Counted from the stretch's first letter, positions 50,322-60,160 are shown. The stretch: 64,000 nt of DNA from Pseudomonas psychrophila (GCF_001043005.1 NZ_JYKZ01000008.1:1-64000); one strand, 5' to 3'. Numbers and translations are program-made. The notes: generated by a model not told the origin, from the sequence alone.

Positions 50322-53300
50322 TCAGCGACCCTTGATTACCATGTCCCCTGGTGTTTCACCCACGGCCTGCCAGTTGGGGCGGTACATCGACTCCACTTGC
50401 GGCGGGGGGACGCGGTAGGTGCCTGGGGTCACGGCACGGGCCAGGTACAGCAGGTGCGTGGTGCCGTAGCCATCCAGTTTCAATGCCGCCACATAACGAT
50501 CATCCCGGTATTCCTGGTGCTGCACGCTGGCATTTTGCATCGACTCGCGCCATTGCTTGACCTGAGTACTGGCGTTTTCAAGGCTGGCGGCGCTTTGGCC
50601 CAGGTTCTGGTTCTCAAGCTCCAGGCCCGCCGGCAGCAAATCGACCACCAGCGCATCCGGCACCTGCTGCTTGGCCGTCACGGCCAGGTGCACCAACACC
50701 AGATCACCACTTTTCAGGGCTTTGAGGTTCAAGGGTTCCCCGTTCATGCCCAGGTAGTCCCGGCGGATGCTCATGTTCTCCCCGCCCGCCGCCGGGGCTT
50801 GCTGTGGATAACCCGAAATCGTCAGTTGTTGATAAACCGGCGCGCTGCCTTCATTGCGCAGGGTCAGGGGTGACGCCAGCAGCGGCCCATCAAGTTTGAG
50901 GCCCGACTGGGCGTTGTTCAGCTCACGGGTCTGGTCACCACTGGTGAGCAGGGCTGTCCAGTTGGCCTCAGGCTTGGCCAGCAGATCACGACCGGCGAGA
51001 AACAGCGCGTTGCGCTCCTGGGTCGACAGCCACTGGCTCGCCGCCAATTGATCGGACAGGTCGAACAGCCGTTGCTCGCGCTGCCCGGCCATCACGTTGT
51101 TTTCTTCCAGCAAGGCCAGAATCAGCGCCTGATCACGCAGCGGGCTGCCGTAGTCGCCCAGCCATTGATCGGCTTTACGGTTCACCGCAAGGCCTGCCAC
51201 CAGCGCCTGATCCGCTCGTGGCTGATCGCCCATCTTCTGCAAGGCAATCGACAACTGCACCAACGGCAGACCGGAAAGGGCATCGCTACGCCGCTCAAAA
51301 ATGCTGCGCAAGGTACCCAGCGGCGCTTGCTGGCTGCGAGCCAGAACCAACGCAGCATAGGCCTGCACGGCAAAGCGGGTGTGATCGAGGTTTTCGCTGT
51401 AGTCGGCCTCGATCAAATTGCGTTCTTGCACATAACGCAGCAAACGCTCGCTGGCCTTTTTAAGCGCTTCGGGCGGCACGGCGTAGCCTTGATCCCGTGC
51501 ACGCAGCAAGAAGTCGGTGACATAGGCAGTAAGCCAATACTCCTCCTGACCGTCCGCGCCCCACAGGCCAAAACTGCCGTTGTAACGCTGCATGCCCAGC
51601 AGGCGTTCGATACCGAACTCGATGTTGCGTTTGCGCTCCGCGTCCGGCTCGCCTTCCAGGCCCAGCCGCTTGAGCAACGCCGCATCGGCGTACAGCGCCG
51701 GGTACAGGCCGCTGGTGGTTTGTTCGGAGCAGCCGTAGGGGTAGGCCTTGAGCGCCCGGATCTGCTCGCCCAGGTTCAGCGGCGGACGGCTCGACAGGCT
51801 GATCAGGGCTTCACGCCCGGCCGGCTCAAAGGCTTGCAACTCGGCCTCAGGCAGGCTCCACGGCTGGTCGTTAAGTACCGCACGGTAATGTTTAAGCAGG
51901 GCCGGATACGCCGGGCGCACGCCCAAAGTCCATTGGCGGGTAAAAGGCGCCAGGGTTTCACCCGGCAGGTCCAGGCCATTGACCGTCACGTTGACCACGC
52001 CGGTGCCATACCCGCCCAGCGCCTTGACCGGCACCTGCAAGGTACTGCGCTGGCCGGGGCTGAGCGTCACGCTTTGCGTCGCGTCACCCTGCAGGCTCAG
52101 TTGACCTTCGGTGTTGAGCTTCACGTGCAGCGTTTGCGGCTTGTCGGTGAGGTTGGACACATCCAGCGCCAGCCTTGTCTCGTCGCCACCTGCCAAAAAG
52201 CGCGGTGCGGCCAGCTCGGCCACCAAAGGCGCCGCGACCACGGTTTTGGCCTCGGCCATGCCATAACGATCATCGGTCCAGGCTTGAGCCATCAAACGCA
52301 GTTCGCCGTTGAAGTCAGGAATATCCACACTGACTTCGCCTTCGCCCTGCTCGTTGAGGGTCACCGGTGCGCTTTGCAACGCCACGATGGTCACACTGGT
52401 GGCGGGCCGCTTGCCGCCCTTGGCCAGCGCCGCATCCCCCCCGAACGCCAGACTGGCCAAGCGGCCCTGCCCGGCTTCGATCAATTGCCCGTAGATGTCC
52501 AGTTGATCCGCACCATAGGCCTTGCGCCCAAACAGGCTGGCGAATGGATCGGGGGTCGGGTATTCGGTGATGTTGAGCACGCCCACATCCACTGCAGCCA
52601 GTAACACGTGAGCTTGCTTGGGGATGCTGCCATCGGCGTTTTTAGCGTGGATTTTCACCGTCAATGGCTGCTTGGGGCGCATTTTCTCGGGGGCATCGAG
52701 CGTGAGCGCAAGCTTGCGCTGGCTGCGATCGATCGGCAAATGCAGCACGCCCACGGCACGCTTGGGAGTGATGTTGGTCTTGCGCTCACCCGGGCGAATC
52801 ACCAGGGCGCTGATGTACAAGTCATGCCGCGCCCAGCGTGGATCAAGCTTGATGTCGAATACCTTGCCCTCGGCCGGCACCTCGATTTCTTCCCACCACA
52901 ATGGGCCGTCACTGCCTTCAACCAGCAAATAGCCTTTGCCTGCCGCAGGCGGTGTGACCGTCACTTTGGCCGTATCGCCATCGGCATACGCAGCCTTGTC
53001 CAGCGCCAGCTTGACCTGGTCGGGTCGCACGGCGCCGCCTTCGGCGTTGTCCTGGGCACGATAACCGGCCCAGAAGCGCAGGCTGCTGATCAGGCCAGTT
53101 TTCGGGTCTTCAACTTCAACGCGATACGGCCCCCACTCGACCGGGAAGCTGACCTTGGCGGTTTCGCCCGCCTTGAGGCTGAGGGTTTGCTCATTGAGGT
53201 TCAGAAACTTCTCGTTGTAGTGGTAGCTCCAGCCATCGCTGTCCGAGTAGTTCCAGTAATAGTCACGACGCTCGCGCACTAAGCGCACCTTGAGGTCGTC

Positions 53301-55211
53301 GGCGGCCAGCTTGTTGCCCTCGCTGTCGGCAACCAGCAGCTCGAATTCAACCGGGCCATCACCGTCGGTTTCAGTGCCGTCAAACAGGCCGCGAATACCC
53401 GGCAGACGATCCGCTGGCCACACGGGCTGCACCAGACGCCGGGTAATCGGCCGCCCACCCGACTCTTGCAGGCTGGCCTGCACAATCAGTTGCAGCGGCG
53501 ATTTGGCATCGCTCCACTGGCTTTCGAGGCTGATGGTTTCCTTGCCTTCGGCATTGAGGACGCTTTCGTCCAGTTCCAGGTCCTGAGTCAGCTCAGGTTC
53601 TGTCACCGAACCGAACTGATACCCCGGCAAGGCACTGACCGCCTCGCGCAATGGCCGCACATAGACCTGACCACTTAAACGGTTGCCGGCTGCCGGCGCG
53701 CCATACAAGTAGCGGCCATTGACCTGGATTTCAGCGGTTTGCTCAGGGCTCAGCGGCGTATCGCTGCCCTTGAGCTCCAGCGCCAGGCGCTCGGGCAGGA
53801 AGTCCTCGACCAAAAACTCGTACAGCTGTGGCTTGCCGTCACCGAAATCGAACACCAGTTGCCAGCGGCCGGTCGGGGCTTCGGCGGCCAGTTGCAACGG
53901 GTACTGATACAGACCGGAAGCGTCTGGCGACCAGACAAACTTGCGGCTGACCTGCTCGTCCGGGCGACGCACTTCAACGCTGACCGGTTGTGGCTTGACC
54001 GGGTTGCCATCGCGGTCACGCAGCAAGGCATTGAGCAATACGGTTTCGCCGGGGCGATACAGGTCGCGCGGGCCAAATACAAAGAACTGCAGCGGATGCG
54101 CTTGCGGACCGCCGATGTCGAATTCGGCCAGGTCCAGCGCGGCCGTGTTCAAGCGCAGCAAGCTGGTCTGATCACCCTGACGCGCCACCAGCACTTCGGC
54201 CTTGGGTGGCAGCGCCAGTTGGGCGTGGCCGTCTTTACCGGTTTTGCCCTGCCCGAGCATCTGGCCTTTGCCGTCCAGCAGCTCCAGCTCAACATCACCC
54301 AGGGCACTGCCACCCTCCAGGGCCTGAGTGAAGACATCCAGGCGCTTCTGATAACGGTGTACCGAAAGGCCGATATCGCTAAGGGTGAACAAGGTAGCGG
54401 GCGTCGAATAGTTGTAACTGCCCGTCGCGGTCATGACCGCCAGATACACCCCCGGCTGCTGCAACGGCTTGATCCCGGACGTCGGCAAGATCAGGGTTTC
54501 ACGGGTATTGCGCGCCGGGTTCAAGTCAAAACGCCCGCCGTACACCAGATCGGCCATGCTCAGCAGATCCTTGGCTTCGTAGCTTTGCAGGCTGCTGTTG
54601 CGTCCCCATTGACTGAGAAACGCTGGCAGCGACTCGGGCTTGACCCGAAAGAACTCAACGTCCACCTTGTCGACGTTCAGCGCGATCACCGGCAAGCCTT
54701 CGGCCAGACGGGTAGGCAGCAAGTTACCACGGCTGGCGAAGCCGACCGTGGGTTGCAGGTCACGGGTTTCAAGGCGGCTGATGTATTCGGCGGCCAACGT
54801 GGCGTCATTGACGGCCCGCAGGCCGGGGTCGACGGTGAGGATCAGTTTGCGCTGAGGCTCCAGATGGCGCAGGCGCAGCTCCATCAGGTTATCCGACAGC
54901 TCCCAGGCGCCATCGACCTTGCCGGTCTTGGCGTCTACCAGATGCAGTTTGTCCGCGAAGTTCTGCTCAGGATTGAGCGGCACCGAAAAGCTCACGGACA
55001 AGGTGCTGGCACCGTCCAGTTGCACCTCGGACACATCCACCACACTTAACTCACGCCCGGCGTAGCGCTCGGCCAGAACCTTGACGTCCTGCACCGGCTT
55101 GTACGGCTGGGTCGCAGCAACGGTCGGCGCGGCGGGCTTGTCGACGCTTGAAGAATCGCAAGCGCTCAACAGCGCAAGCGTGCAGGCCAGGAACAATCCT
55201 TTGTTAAGCAT
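50322..55211 (-). CDS. bacterial alpha-2-macroglobulin lipoprotein (YfhM/MagD type)
   Basis: This 1629-residue periplasmic lipoprotein has lipobox LSAC (Cys18), repeated macroglobulin (MG) domains along the length, a bait-region zone in the middle and the thioester motif CSEQ (Cys1161-Gln1164) in a terpenoid-cyclase-like domain. It is thought to trap invading proteases and protect the envelope. Length and the intact thioester agree with the E. coli YfhM group; type II macroglobulins such as P. aeruginosa MagD lack the thioester. ATG 55211. Its co-oriented partner pbpC could repair peptidoglycan at damage sites. Confidence 0.93.
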   Translation of the reverse strand: MLNKGLFLACTLALLSACDSSSVDKPAAPTVAATQPYKPVQDVKVLAERYAGRELSVVDVSEVQLDGASTLSVSFSVPLNPEQNFADKLHLVDAKTGKVDGAWELSDNLMELRLRHLEPQRKLILTVDPGLRAVNDATLAAEYISRLETRDLQPTVGFASRGNLLPTRLAEGLPVIALNVDKVDVEFFRVKPESLPAFLSQWGRNSSLQSYEAKDLLSMADLVYGGRFDLNPARNTRETLILPTSGIKPLQQPGVYLAVMTATGSYNYSTPATLFTLSDIGLSVHRYQKRLDVFTQALEGGSALGDVELELLDGKGQMLGQGKTGKDGHAQLALPPKAEVLVARQGDQTSLLRLNTAALDLAEFDIGGPQAHPLQFFVFGPRDLYRPGETVLLNALLRDRDGNPVKPQPVSVEVRRPDEQVSRKFVWSPDASGLYQYPLQLAAEAPTGRWQLVFDFGDGKPQLYEFLVEDFLPERLALELKGSDTPLSPEQTAEIQVNGRYLYGAPAAGNRLSGQVYVRPLREAVSALPGYQFGSVTEPELTQDLELDESVLNAEGKETISLESQWSDAKSPLQLIVQASLQESGGRPITRRLVQPVWPADRLPGIRGLFDGTETDGDGPVEFELLVADSEGNKLAADDLKVRLVRERRDYYWNYSDSDGWSYHYNEKFLNLNEQTLSLKAGETAKVSFPVEWGPYRVEVEDPKTGLISSLRFWAGYRAQDNAEGGAVRPDQVKLALDKAAYADGDTAKVTVTPPAAGKGYLLVEGSDGPLWWEEIEVPAEGKVFDIKLDPRWARHDLYISALVIRPGERKTNITPKRAVGVLHLPIDRSQRKLALTLDAPEKMRPKQPLTVKIHAKNADGSIPKQAHVLLAAVDVGVLNITEYPTPDPFASLFGRKAYGADQLDIYGQLIEAGQGRLASLAFGGDAALAKGGKRPATSVTIVALQSAPVTLNEQGEGEVSVDIPDFNGELRLMAQAWTDDRYGMAEAKTVVAAPLVAELAAPRFLAGGDETRLALDVSNLTDKPQTLHVKLNTEGQLSLQGDATQSVTLSPGQRSTLQVPVKALGGYGTGVVNVTVNGLDLPGETLAPFTRQWTLGVRPAYPALLKHYRAVLNDQPWSLPEAELQAFEPAGREALISLSSRPPLNLGEQIRALKAYPYGCSEQTTSGLYPALYADAALLKRLGLEGEPDAERKRNIEFGIERLLGMQRYNGSFGLWGADGQEEYWLTAYVTDFLLRARDQGYAVPPEALKKASERLLRYVQERNLIEADYSENLDHTRFAVQAYAALVLARSQQAPLGTLRSIFERRSDALSGLPLVQLSIALQKMGDQPRADQALVAGLAVNRKADQWLGDYGSPLRDQALILALLEENNVMAGQREQRLFDLSDQLAASQWLSTQERNALFLAGRDLLAKPEANWTALLTSGDQTRELNNAQSGLKLDGPLLASPLTLRNEGSAPVYQQLTISGYPQQAPAAGGENMSIRRDYLGMNGEPLNLKALKSGDLVLVHLAVTAKQQVPDALVVDLLPAGLELENQNLGQSAASLENASTQVKQWRESMQNASVQHQEYRDDRYVAALKLDGYGTTHLLYLARAVTPGTYRVPPPQVESMYRPNWQAVGETPGDMVIKGR

Positions 55212-55287
55212 GGTGTTCTCGTTTACGGGGCAGGTAAGGGGCGACTATATAGCAGCCGGTGGGGAACCACAGGCACACTGGTCTGAT

Positions 55288-55375
55288 TGTGGGAGCGGGC
55301 TTGCTCACGATGGCATCACTGCGGCTGGCCTGACACACCGTGCTGCCTGCAGCGCGAGCAAGCACGCTCTCACAG
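55288..55375. repeat. degenerate REP doublet
   Basis: TGTGGGAGCGGGCTTGCTCACG begins the element and a mismatched inverted arm (GCGAGCAAGCACGCTCTCACAG) ends it. Several changes spoil the pairing, so this REPIN is decaying. It lies between the divergent macroglobulin and MATE genes, hence close to their promoters. Confidence 0.75.
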
Positions 55376-55405
55376 GTTACAATCGCGCTCCCCAAAGGAG
55401 CCTGC

Positions 55406-56749
55406 ATGTCATCTTCTCTATTAGCCGACTGGCGCGACCGCCCTACCCATCGCCGGGTGTGGGCACTGGCGGCGCCCATGATTTTGTCGAATATCTCTGT
55501 GCCACTGGTGGCACTGGTCGACAGTACGGTCATTGGCCATTTGCCTCACGCCCATCAGCTGGGCGCAGTGGCGGTGGGCGCCAGCCTGTACATCTTTCTG
55601 GCCTGGATGATGGGCTTCTTGCGCATGGGCACCACCGGGTTCTCCGCTCAGGCCGCGGGGCGTGGGGATGGCGCCGCACTGCGGCAAATTCTGGTGCAGG
55701 GCTTGTTGCTCAGTGCTGTGCTGTCGATGCTGCTGGGGGCCATCGCGATTCCGTTCAGCGGGGTCGCATTGAGCTTGATGCAACCCTCGGCCGAGCTGCA
55801 CGCCCTGACCCTGGATTTTTTCCATACCCGCCTGTTTGGCTTGCCCGCCGCATTGGCCAGCTATGCGCTGGTGGGCTGGTTTTTGGGCACGCAAAACGCC
55901 CGCGCACCGCTGGGGATTCTGCTGACCACCAACCTGGTCAATATCGCGCTTAACCTGTGGTTTGTACTCGGTCTGGACTGGGGCGTGGTCGGTTCGGCGC
56001 GGGCTTCGGTCATTGCCGAGTGGAGCGGCGCCCTGCTCGGCCTGTGGCTGACTCGCGGCGCATTGCGCACGTTTCCCGGCACCCTGGCATGGGCCGCATT
56101 GCGCCTCTGGAATAACTGGAAGCCATTGCTGGGGGTCAACCGCGATATTTTTATCCGAAGCCTGATGCTGCAATCGGTGTTTTTTGCCATCACCTTGCAG
56201 GGGGCTCGTCTGGGGGACTCAACGGTGGCGGCCAATGCATTGTTGCTCAATGGCCTGCTGCTGGCTGCCCATGCCCTGGACGGCCTGGCCCATGCTGTCG
56301 AGGCCTTGTGCGGGCATGCTATCGGCGCCCGGGACCGCAATGCGTTACGCCGTTCGATGGTGGTGGCCTGCGGCTGGTCAATGTTGGCCAGCCTCGCGTT
56401 TGCGCTGCTGTTCCTGTTTGGCGGTCACCTGTTTATCGAGATGCAAAGCGATATCCCCAGCGTGCGCGAAACGGCCTATCAGTACCTGCCGTATCTGGCA
56501 CTGCTGCCGCTGATTGCGGTGTGGAGTTATTTGCTCGACGGGCTGTTTATTGGGGCCACCCGTGCCCGGGAAATGCGTAATGCAATGGTCATCAGCGTGA
56601 TCATCGCCTTCCCCGTCGCCTGGGCGCTGCACGGCTATGGTAACCACGGGCTGTGGATAAGTTTCCTGCTGTTCATGGTGCTGCGCAGCCTGACCCTGGG
56701 CGTTTACGCCTGGAGAATGCAGCGCAAGGATCAATGGTTCGGCGCCTGA
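55406..56749 (+). CDS. MATE-family efflux transporter (DinF type)
   Basis: This 447-residue protein has twelve predicted membrane segments and MATE landmarks (ALAAPMILSNISVPLVALVDSTVIG near the start, GTTGFSAQAAGRGDG, and GWFLGTQNARAPLG). It matches the DinF subgroup, linked to oxidative or bile-salt stress relief. The ATG at 55406 has AAAGGAG; the frame is open further upstream into the REP element. Confidence 0.9.
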   Translation: MSSSLLADWRDRPTHRRVWALAAPMILSNISVPLVALVDSTVIGHLPHAHQLGAVAVGASLYIFLAWMMGFLRMGTTGFSAQAAGRGDGAALRQILVQGLLLSAVLSMLLGAIAIPFSGVALSLMQPSAELHALTLDFFHTRLFGLPAALASYALVGWFLGTQNARAPLGILLTTNLVNIALNLWFVLGLDWGVVGSARASVIAEWSGALLGLWLTRGALRTFPGTLAWAALRLWNNWKPLLGVNRDIFIRSLMLQSVFFAITLQGARLGDSTVAANALLLNGLLLAAHALDGLAHAVEALCGHAIGARDRNALRRSMVVACGWSMLASLAFALLFLFGGHLFIEMQSDIPSVRETAYQYLPYLALLPLIAVWSYLLDGLFIGATRAREMRNAMVISVIIAFPVAWALHGYGNHGLWISFLLFMVLRSLTLGVYAWRMQRKDQWFGA

Positions 56750-56760
56750 AACCCGGGCAA

Positions 56761-56798
56761 AAAAAAACGCTGCCCCCTGCAGTGCAGGAGGCAGCGTT
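56761..56798 (-). terminator. intrinsic terminator of speA
   Basis: AACGCTGCC (56766-56774) and GGCAGCGTT (56790-56798) form a 9-bp stem, with an inner CTGC/GCAG pair. The minus strand continues with a T tract (56767-56761). It ends the leftward speA transcript and may also stop the MATE transcript from the other side. Confidence 0.9.
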
Positions 56799-56827
56799 GT
56801 TCAGTCAGCGGCGACTGTGTCGGGCAA

Positions 56828-58747
56828 TCAGTGGCTCGACAGGTACGACGAACGGGTCAGGCCAAGACGCAGCGCGTCCAGGTACTGGGCACGCTCTTTA
56901 ACGCTGATGTTGGCGCTGGCCACTTTGTCGCGGTAGTGGTTCATCAGCTCTTCAGGCGACAAGTGCACATAGCGCAGCATGTCTTCAATGGTGTCGTGGG
57001 TCTCGATACCGGCGTGATACACACTGCCGTCGGCGTTCTGGTAGATGTTTACCGAGTCGGTATCACCGAACAGGTTGTGCATGTCACCCAGAATTTCCTG
57101 GTACGCGCCCACCAGGAAGATACCCAGCAGGTAGTCTTCGCCTTCGTTCAGCCCGTGAACCGGCAAGCTGGTTTCGATGCTCTGCTCGTCAACGTATTGC
57201 TTGATCTTGCCGTCCGAGTCACAGGTCAGGTCTTGCAGCACGGCGCGACGCAGCGGCTCTTCATTGAGACGGTGCAGCGGCAGGATCGGCAATACCTGGC
57301 CAATCGCCCAGGTGTCCGGCAGGCTCTGGAACACGGAGAAGTTGCAGATGTACTTGTCTGCCAGCTTGTCGTTGAGCTCGTCCAGCACCTGACGGTGGGA
57401 ACGCTGACGCGCTTTCAACGAGTTGTGCAGGCGACGGCACACCGCGAAGTAGCACTGCTCGGCCAAGGCTTTTTCAGCCAGGTTGATCTTGCCGTCGGCG
57501 TACTGGGCAGCGATATCGCTCATGTAGTGCGTTGCACGCCAGTAGGTTTCGGTGACCATTTCGATGTCGGTCGGACCCAGCAGGTCAACCAGCCATTGCA
57601 CGGTTTCCGGCAGGCTTTCCTTGTTCTCGATAACCGGCACGTCGTCGTTGTGTTTCTCGACGTCGGTCACTTGCACCACCAGCATGGCGTGGTGCGCGGT
57701 CAGGGAACGGCCGCTTTCAGAAAAAATGTTGGGATGCGGCAGGTTTTGCGCGTCGCAGAACTCTTTGAGCATACCCACGACCACACCGGCGTAATCGTCC
57801 ATGTCGTAGTTGATCGAGCTGGCGTTGCGCGAGTGCGTACCGTCGTAGTCCACGCCCAGACCGCCGCCCACGTCGATGTGGTCGACCGGCAGGCCCAGGT
57901 TGCGCAGTTCGCCGTAGTAACGGATCGCTTCCTTGAAGCCGTGCTGGTAGTCCGCCAGGTTGGCGATCTGCGAGCCCATGTGAAAGTGCAACAGACGGAT
58001 GCCCTGGTCCAGACCGGCAGTGCGGAAACGCTCAACCACCGACAGCAGCTGCGCGGCAGACAGACCGAACTTGGATTTCTCACCGCCCGTGTCAGCCCAC
58101 TTGCTCGAGGCAAGAGAGGACAGACGCACGCGCAGACCCACCTGTGGCTTGACCTTGAGCGAGGCCGCTTCTTCGATCACCAGGTCTACTTCGGATTCTT
58201 TCTCGATCACGATAAAGACGTTGTGGCCCAGCTTCTGGCCCATCAGTGCCAGACGGATGAACTCGCGATCCTTGTAACCGTTGCAGACGATGGTGCCGCC
58301 CTTGGGGGCCAGCGCCAGCACGGCCAGCAGCTCAGGCTTGGAGCCGGCTTCAAGACCAATGGACACGTCTTTGGTGGCGATGATGTTTTCGATCACCGCT
58401 TCTTGCTGGTTGACCTTGATCGGGTACAGCGCGGTGTACTTGCTCTGGTATTCCAGGCGCTCGATATTGGCATCGAAGGCACCGGTCAACTGGCGTACAC
58501 GGTCTTGCAGGATATCCGGGAAACGCACCAGCAACGGCAAGGACAAGCCGCTGTTTTTGCGCAGTTCGTCGACCTGCTCGTACAGATCGATGGGCGAGCT
58601 GTTCGGGCCGTTCGGACGGACTTCTACGCGACCGGCTTCATTGATCGCGAAATACCCGGCCCCCCAATGGCGAATCCCATAAACGCTGCGGCTGTCCGCA
58701 ACTGTCCATTGGCTGCCATCGTCTTTGCGTGTGCGTCGTACGGACAT
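56828..58747 (-). CDS. speA: biosynthetic arginine decarboxylase
   Basis: This 639-residue PLP enzyme decarboxylates arginine to agmatine, the first step towards putrescine. Landmarks include YPIKVNQQEAVIENI with the PLP lysine near 106, LEAGSKPEL, HFHMGSQIANL, DVGGGLGVDYDG, and SESGRSLTAHH. Length fits the SpeA family. ATG 58747. The mRNA leader adjoins a large inverted repeat at 58873-58950. In P. aeruginosa speA is likewise next to the SUI1-family gene. Confidence 0.95.
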   Translation of the reverse strand: MSVRRTRKDDGSQWTVADSRSVYGIRHWGAGYFAINEAGRVEVRPNGPNSSPIDLYEQVDELRKNSGLSLPLLVRFPDILQDRVRQLTGAFDANIERLEYQSKYTALYPIKVNQQEAVIENIIATKDVSIGLEAGSKPELLAVLALAPKGGTIVCNGYKDREFIRLALMGQKLGHNVFIVIEKESEVDLVIEEAASLKVKPQVGLRVRLSSLASSKWADTGGEKSKFGLSAAQLLSVVERFRTAGLDQGIRLLHFHMGSQIANLADYQHGFKEAIRYYGELRNLGLPVDHIDVGGGLGVDYDGTHSRNASSINYDMDDYAGVVVGMLKEFCDAQNLPHPNIFSESGRSLTAHHAMLVVQVTDVEKHNDDVPVIENKESLPETVQWLVDLLGPTDIEMVTETYWRATHYMSDIAAQYADGKINLAEKALAEQCYFAVCRRLHNSLKARQRSHRQVLDELNDKLADKYICNFSVFQSLPDTWAIGQVLPILPLHRLNEEPLRRAVLQDLTCDSDGKIKQYVDEQSIETSLPVHGLNEGEDYLLGIFLVGAYQEILGDMHNLFGDTDSVNIYQNADGSVYHAGIETHDTIEDMLRYVHLSPEELMNHYRDKVASANISVKERAQYLDALRLGLTRSSYLSSH

Positions 58748-58872
58748 CGAAGTCCCCTATAAATAAGTCAAATAGCCCAGCCTGAAAGCAGGCTGGCGCA
58801 GTCTAAAGTGTGAAAGTGACGATTAGTCAGACCCTGACAACAGCGCCGAGTTTAGAAACCCGTGATAACAGG

Positions 58873-58950
58873 CTCTGTGAAAACCATGGCGAGCACGATC
58901 TGGCCAGCCCTCAGGGGCGTCAGATCGGCTATGCGGTGGTTTTCACAGAG
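58873..58950. repeat. long interrupted inverted repeat between speA and the SUI1 gene
   Basis: CTCTGTGAAAACCA (58873-58886) and TGGTTTTCACAGAG (58937-58950) are perfect 14-bp complements. Inside, GATCTG (58897-58902) pairs with CAGATC (58921-58926). As RNA it would make a long branched hairpin starting 4 bp after the SUI1-gene stop and 125 bp before the speA start. It may be a terminator or attenuator; no T tract is present. Confidence 0.65.
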
Positions 58951-58954
58951 GCTG

Positions 58955-59326
58955 CTAGCCGCCGGATTTCTTGGCTTTGAACCCGTGCTTGATCAACTCG
59001 CCAAGCAACAGCTCGACGTGATCGCCCTGGATTTCGATGATGCCGTCTTTCAAGGCACCACCCGTGCCACAGCGTTTTTTCAACGTCGTGGCCAGTTCCT
59101 TGAGCGCGTCTTCAGCCAGCGGCACACCGGTGATGGTCGTCACCGTCTTGCCGCCACGGCCTTTGCTTTCGCGACGCACGCGGGCAATGCCATCACCTTC
59201 GGGGATCAGGGTTTGTTTGCAGGTACAGGCGTCCACCGGCTGGCGACAGTCCGGACAGTGACGACCTGCGTCGGTGGAAAATACCAGGCCACCAAGGGCG
59301 GCGAAGGATGCGGCTTTTTTGGCCAC
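58955..59326 (-). CDS. SUI1/eIF1-family translation factor (YciH)
   Basis: This 123-residue protein has an N-terminal cysteine cluster (CPDCRQPVDACTC, a possible zinc ribbon) and a C-terminal SUI1/eIF1-like domain (KTVTTITGVPLAEDALKELA, then CGTGGALKDGIIEIQGDH) at about 50-120. E. coli YciH influences start-codon fidelity. The start is a GTG at 59326 with GAGG at the right spacing; the TTG two codons upstream is too close to it. Confidence 0.88.
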   Translation of the reverse strand: MAKKAASFAALGGLVFSTDAGRHCPDCRQPVDACTCKQTLIPEGDGIARVRRESKGRGGKTVTTITGVPLAEDALKELATTLKKRCGTGGALKDGIIEIQGDHVELLLGELIKHGFKAKKSGG

Positions 59327-59543
59327 CGGCAATCCTCATTCGGAGGACAAATAATTGGCCGGTGCATGGCGCTGTTGCGCCAAGGGATACCGACCGCGAA
59401 GCCCCACTCTGGCAGGGGCAGCGCAACTCAGGCGGGTAAACCGCCTGAGCCTGAAAAAGGTCGCGCAGTGTAACGACAAAATCGCTGCTGCCCAATAGCC
59501 AATCGGCGCAAAAGTCATCGCAAGGGCCACATGACCTTCAACC

Positions 59544-59594
59544 GTGGGAGCGAGCCTGCTCGCGAACAGCATTCGCGAGCAGGCTCGCTCCCAC
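59544..59594. repeat. REP doublet, short-loop form
   Basis: GTGGGAGCGAGCCTGCTCGCG and its inverted copy are nearly back to back between the Nudix and SUI1 genes. Its arms match the short-loop REPs at 22.1 and 25.9 kb in spelling. Confidence 0.88.
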
Positions 59595-59614
59595 CAGGGC
59601 AGCTGTGCAGCGAT

Positions 59615-60157
59615 CTACAGCGTGTTGATCTGAGCCAGATAACGTTTGAGTGCATCCAGTGAATCAGGGCAGTAGTCCTGTTGCGTACTCAAGCGCAGCG
59701 CCTCGTCCACAGGCATGAAGCAGGCCTGCTGAACTTCTTCGGGTTGAACCTGCAAGGGGCCGTCCCACACGGCCGAAAACACCGCGCACCACAGATGGTT
59801 TTGCGGGCCTTCAAAGTAAAACCGCTCATGGGCCGTCAGCGTTACACCACTGACTCCCAGCTCCTCGGCCAGCTCACGGGCCGCCGACTCGGCATAAGTT
59901 TCATCCAGGCCGACCATTCCACCCGCCGCCACGTCCCAAAAACCCGGGTAAAGCGCTTTGCTGAGGGTGCGCTGATGCACACACAGCTCGCCGGCAGAGT
60001 TGAATAATAGGATGAAGGTTCCGCGCCCGATCAGGCCGCGTTCTCGCAATTCGTGGCGCGGCAGTGCGCCCAGCAAACGATCATCACGATCGACCCAGGC
60101 AACTTGCTCGACATCAGAGGCCGCACGGTGTGCGGCCTCCAAAGCTGAAATAACCAT
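59615..60157 (-). CDS. Nudix hydrolase (YfcD-like)
   Basis: This 180-residue protein has the Nudix box GGMVGLDETYAESAARELAEELGV at about 96-119 (GX5EX7REUXEEXGU). It resembles E. coli YfcD and isopentenyl-diphosphate isomerase-like Nudix proteins (VHQRTLSKALYPGFWDVAAG). The substrate is unknown. It follows the DUF2333 gene by only 3 bp, so translation is coupled. Confidence 0.88.
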   Translation of the reverse strand: MVISALEAAHRAASDVEQVAWVDRDDRLLGALPRHELRERGLIGRGTFILLFNSAGELCVHQRTLSKALYPGFWDVAAGGMVGLDETYAESAARELAEELGVSGVTLTAHERFYFEGPQNHLWCAVFSAVWDGPLQVQPEEVQQACFMPVDEALRLSTQQDYCPDSLDALKRYLAQINTL

Positions 60158-60160
60158 CGC

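Noticed and set aside
51048..55049. Long plus-strand ORFs within the alpha-2-macroglobulin gene
   Set aside because: Antisense shadows of a 1629-residue gene with a clear lipobox and thioester motif.
56831..58762. 643-residue plus-strand ORF antisense to speA
   Set aside because: It mirrors the highly conserved speA gene base for base, has no ribosome site and no recognisable motifs. GC-rich third positions in Pseudomonas commonly keep the opposite strand open.
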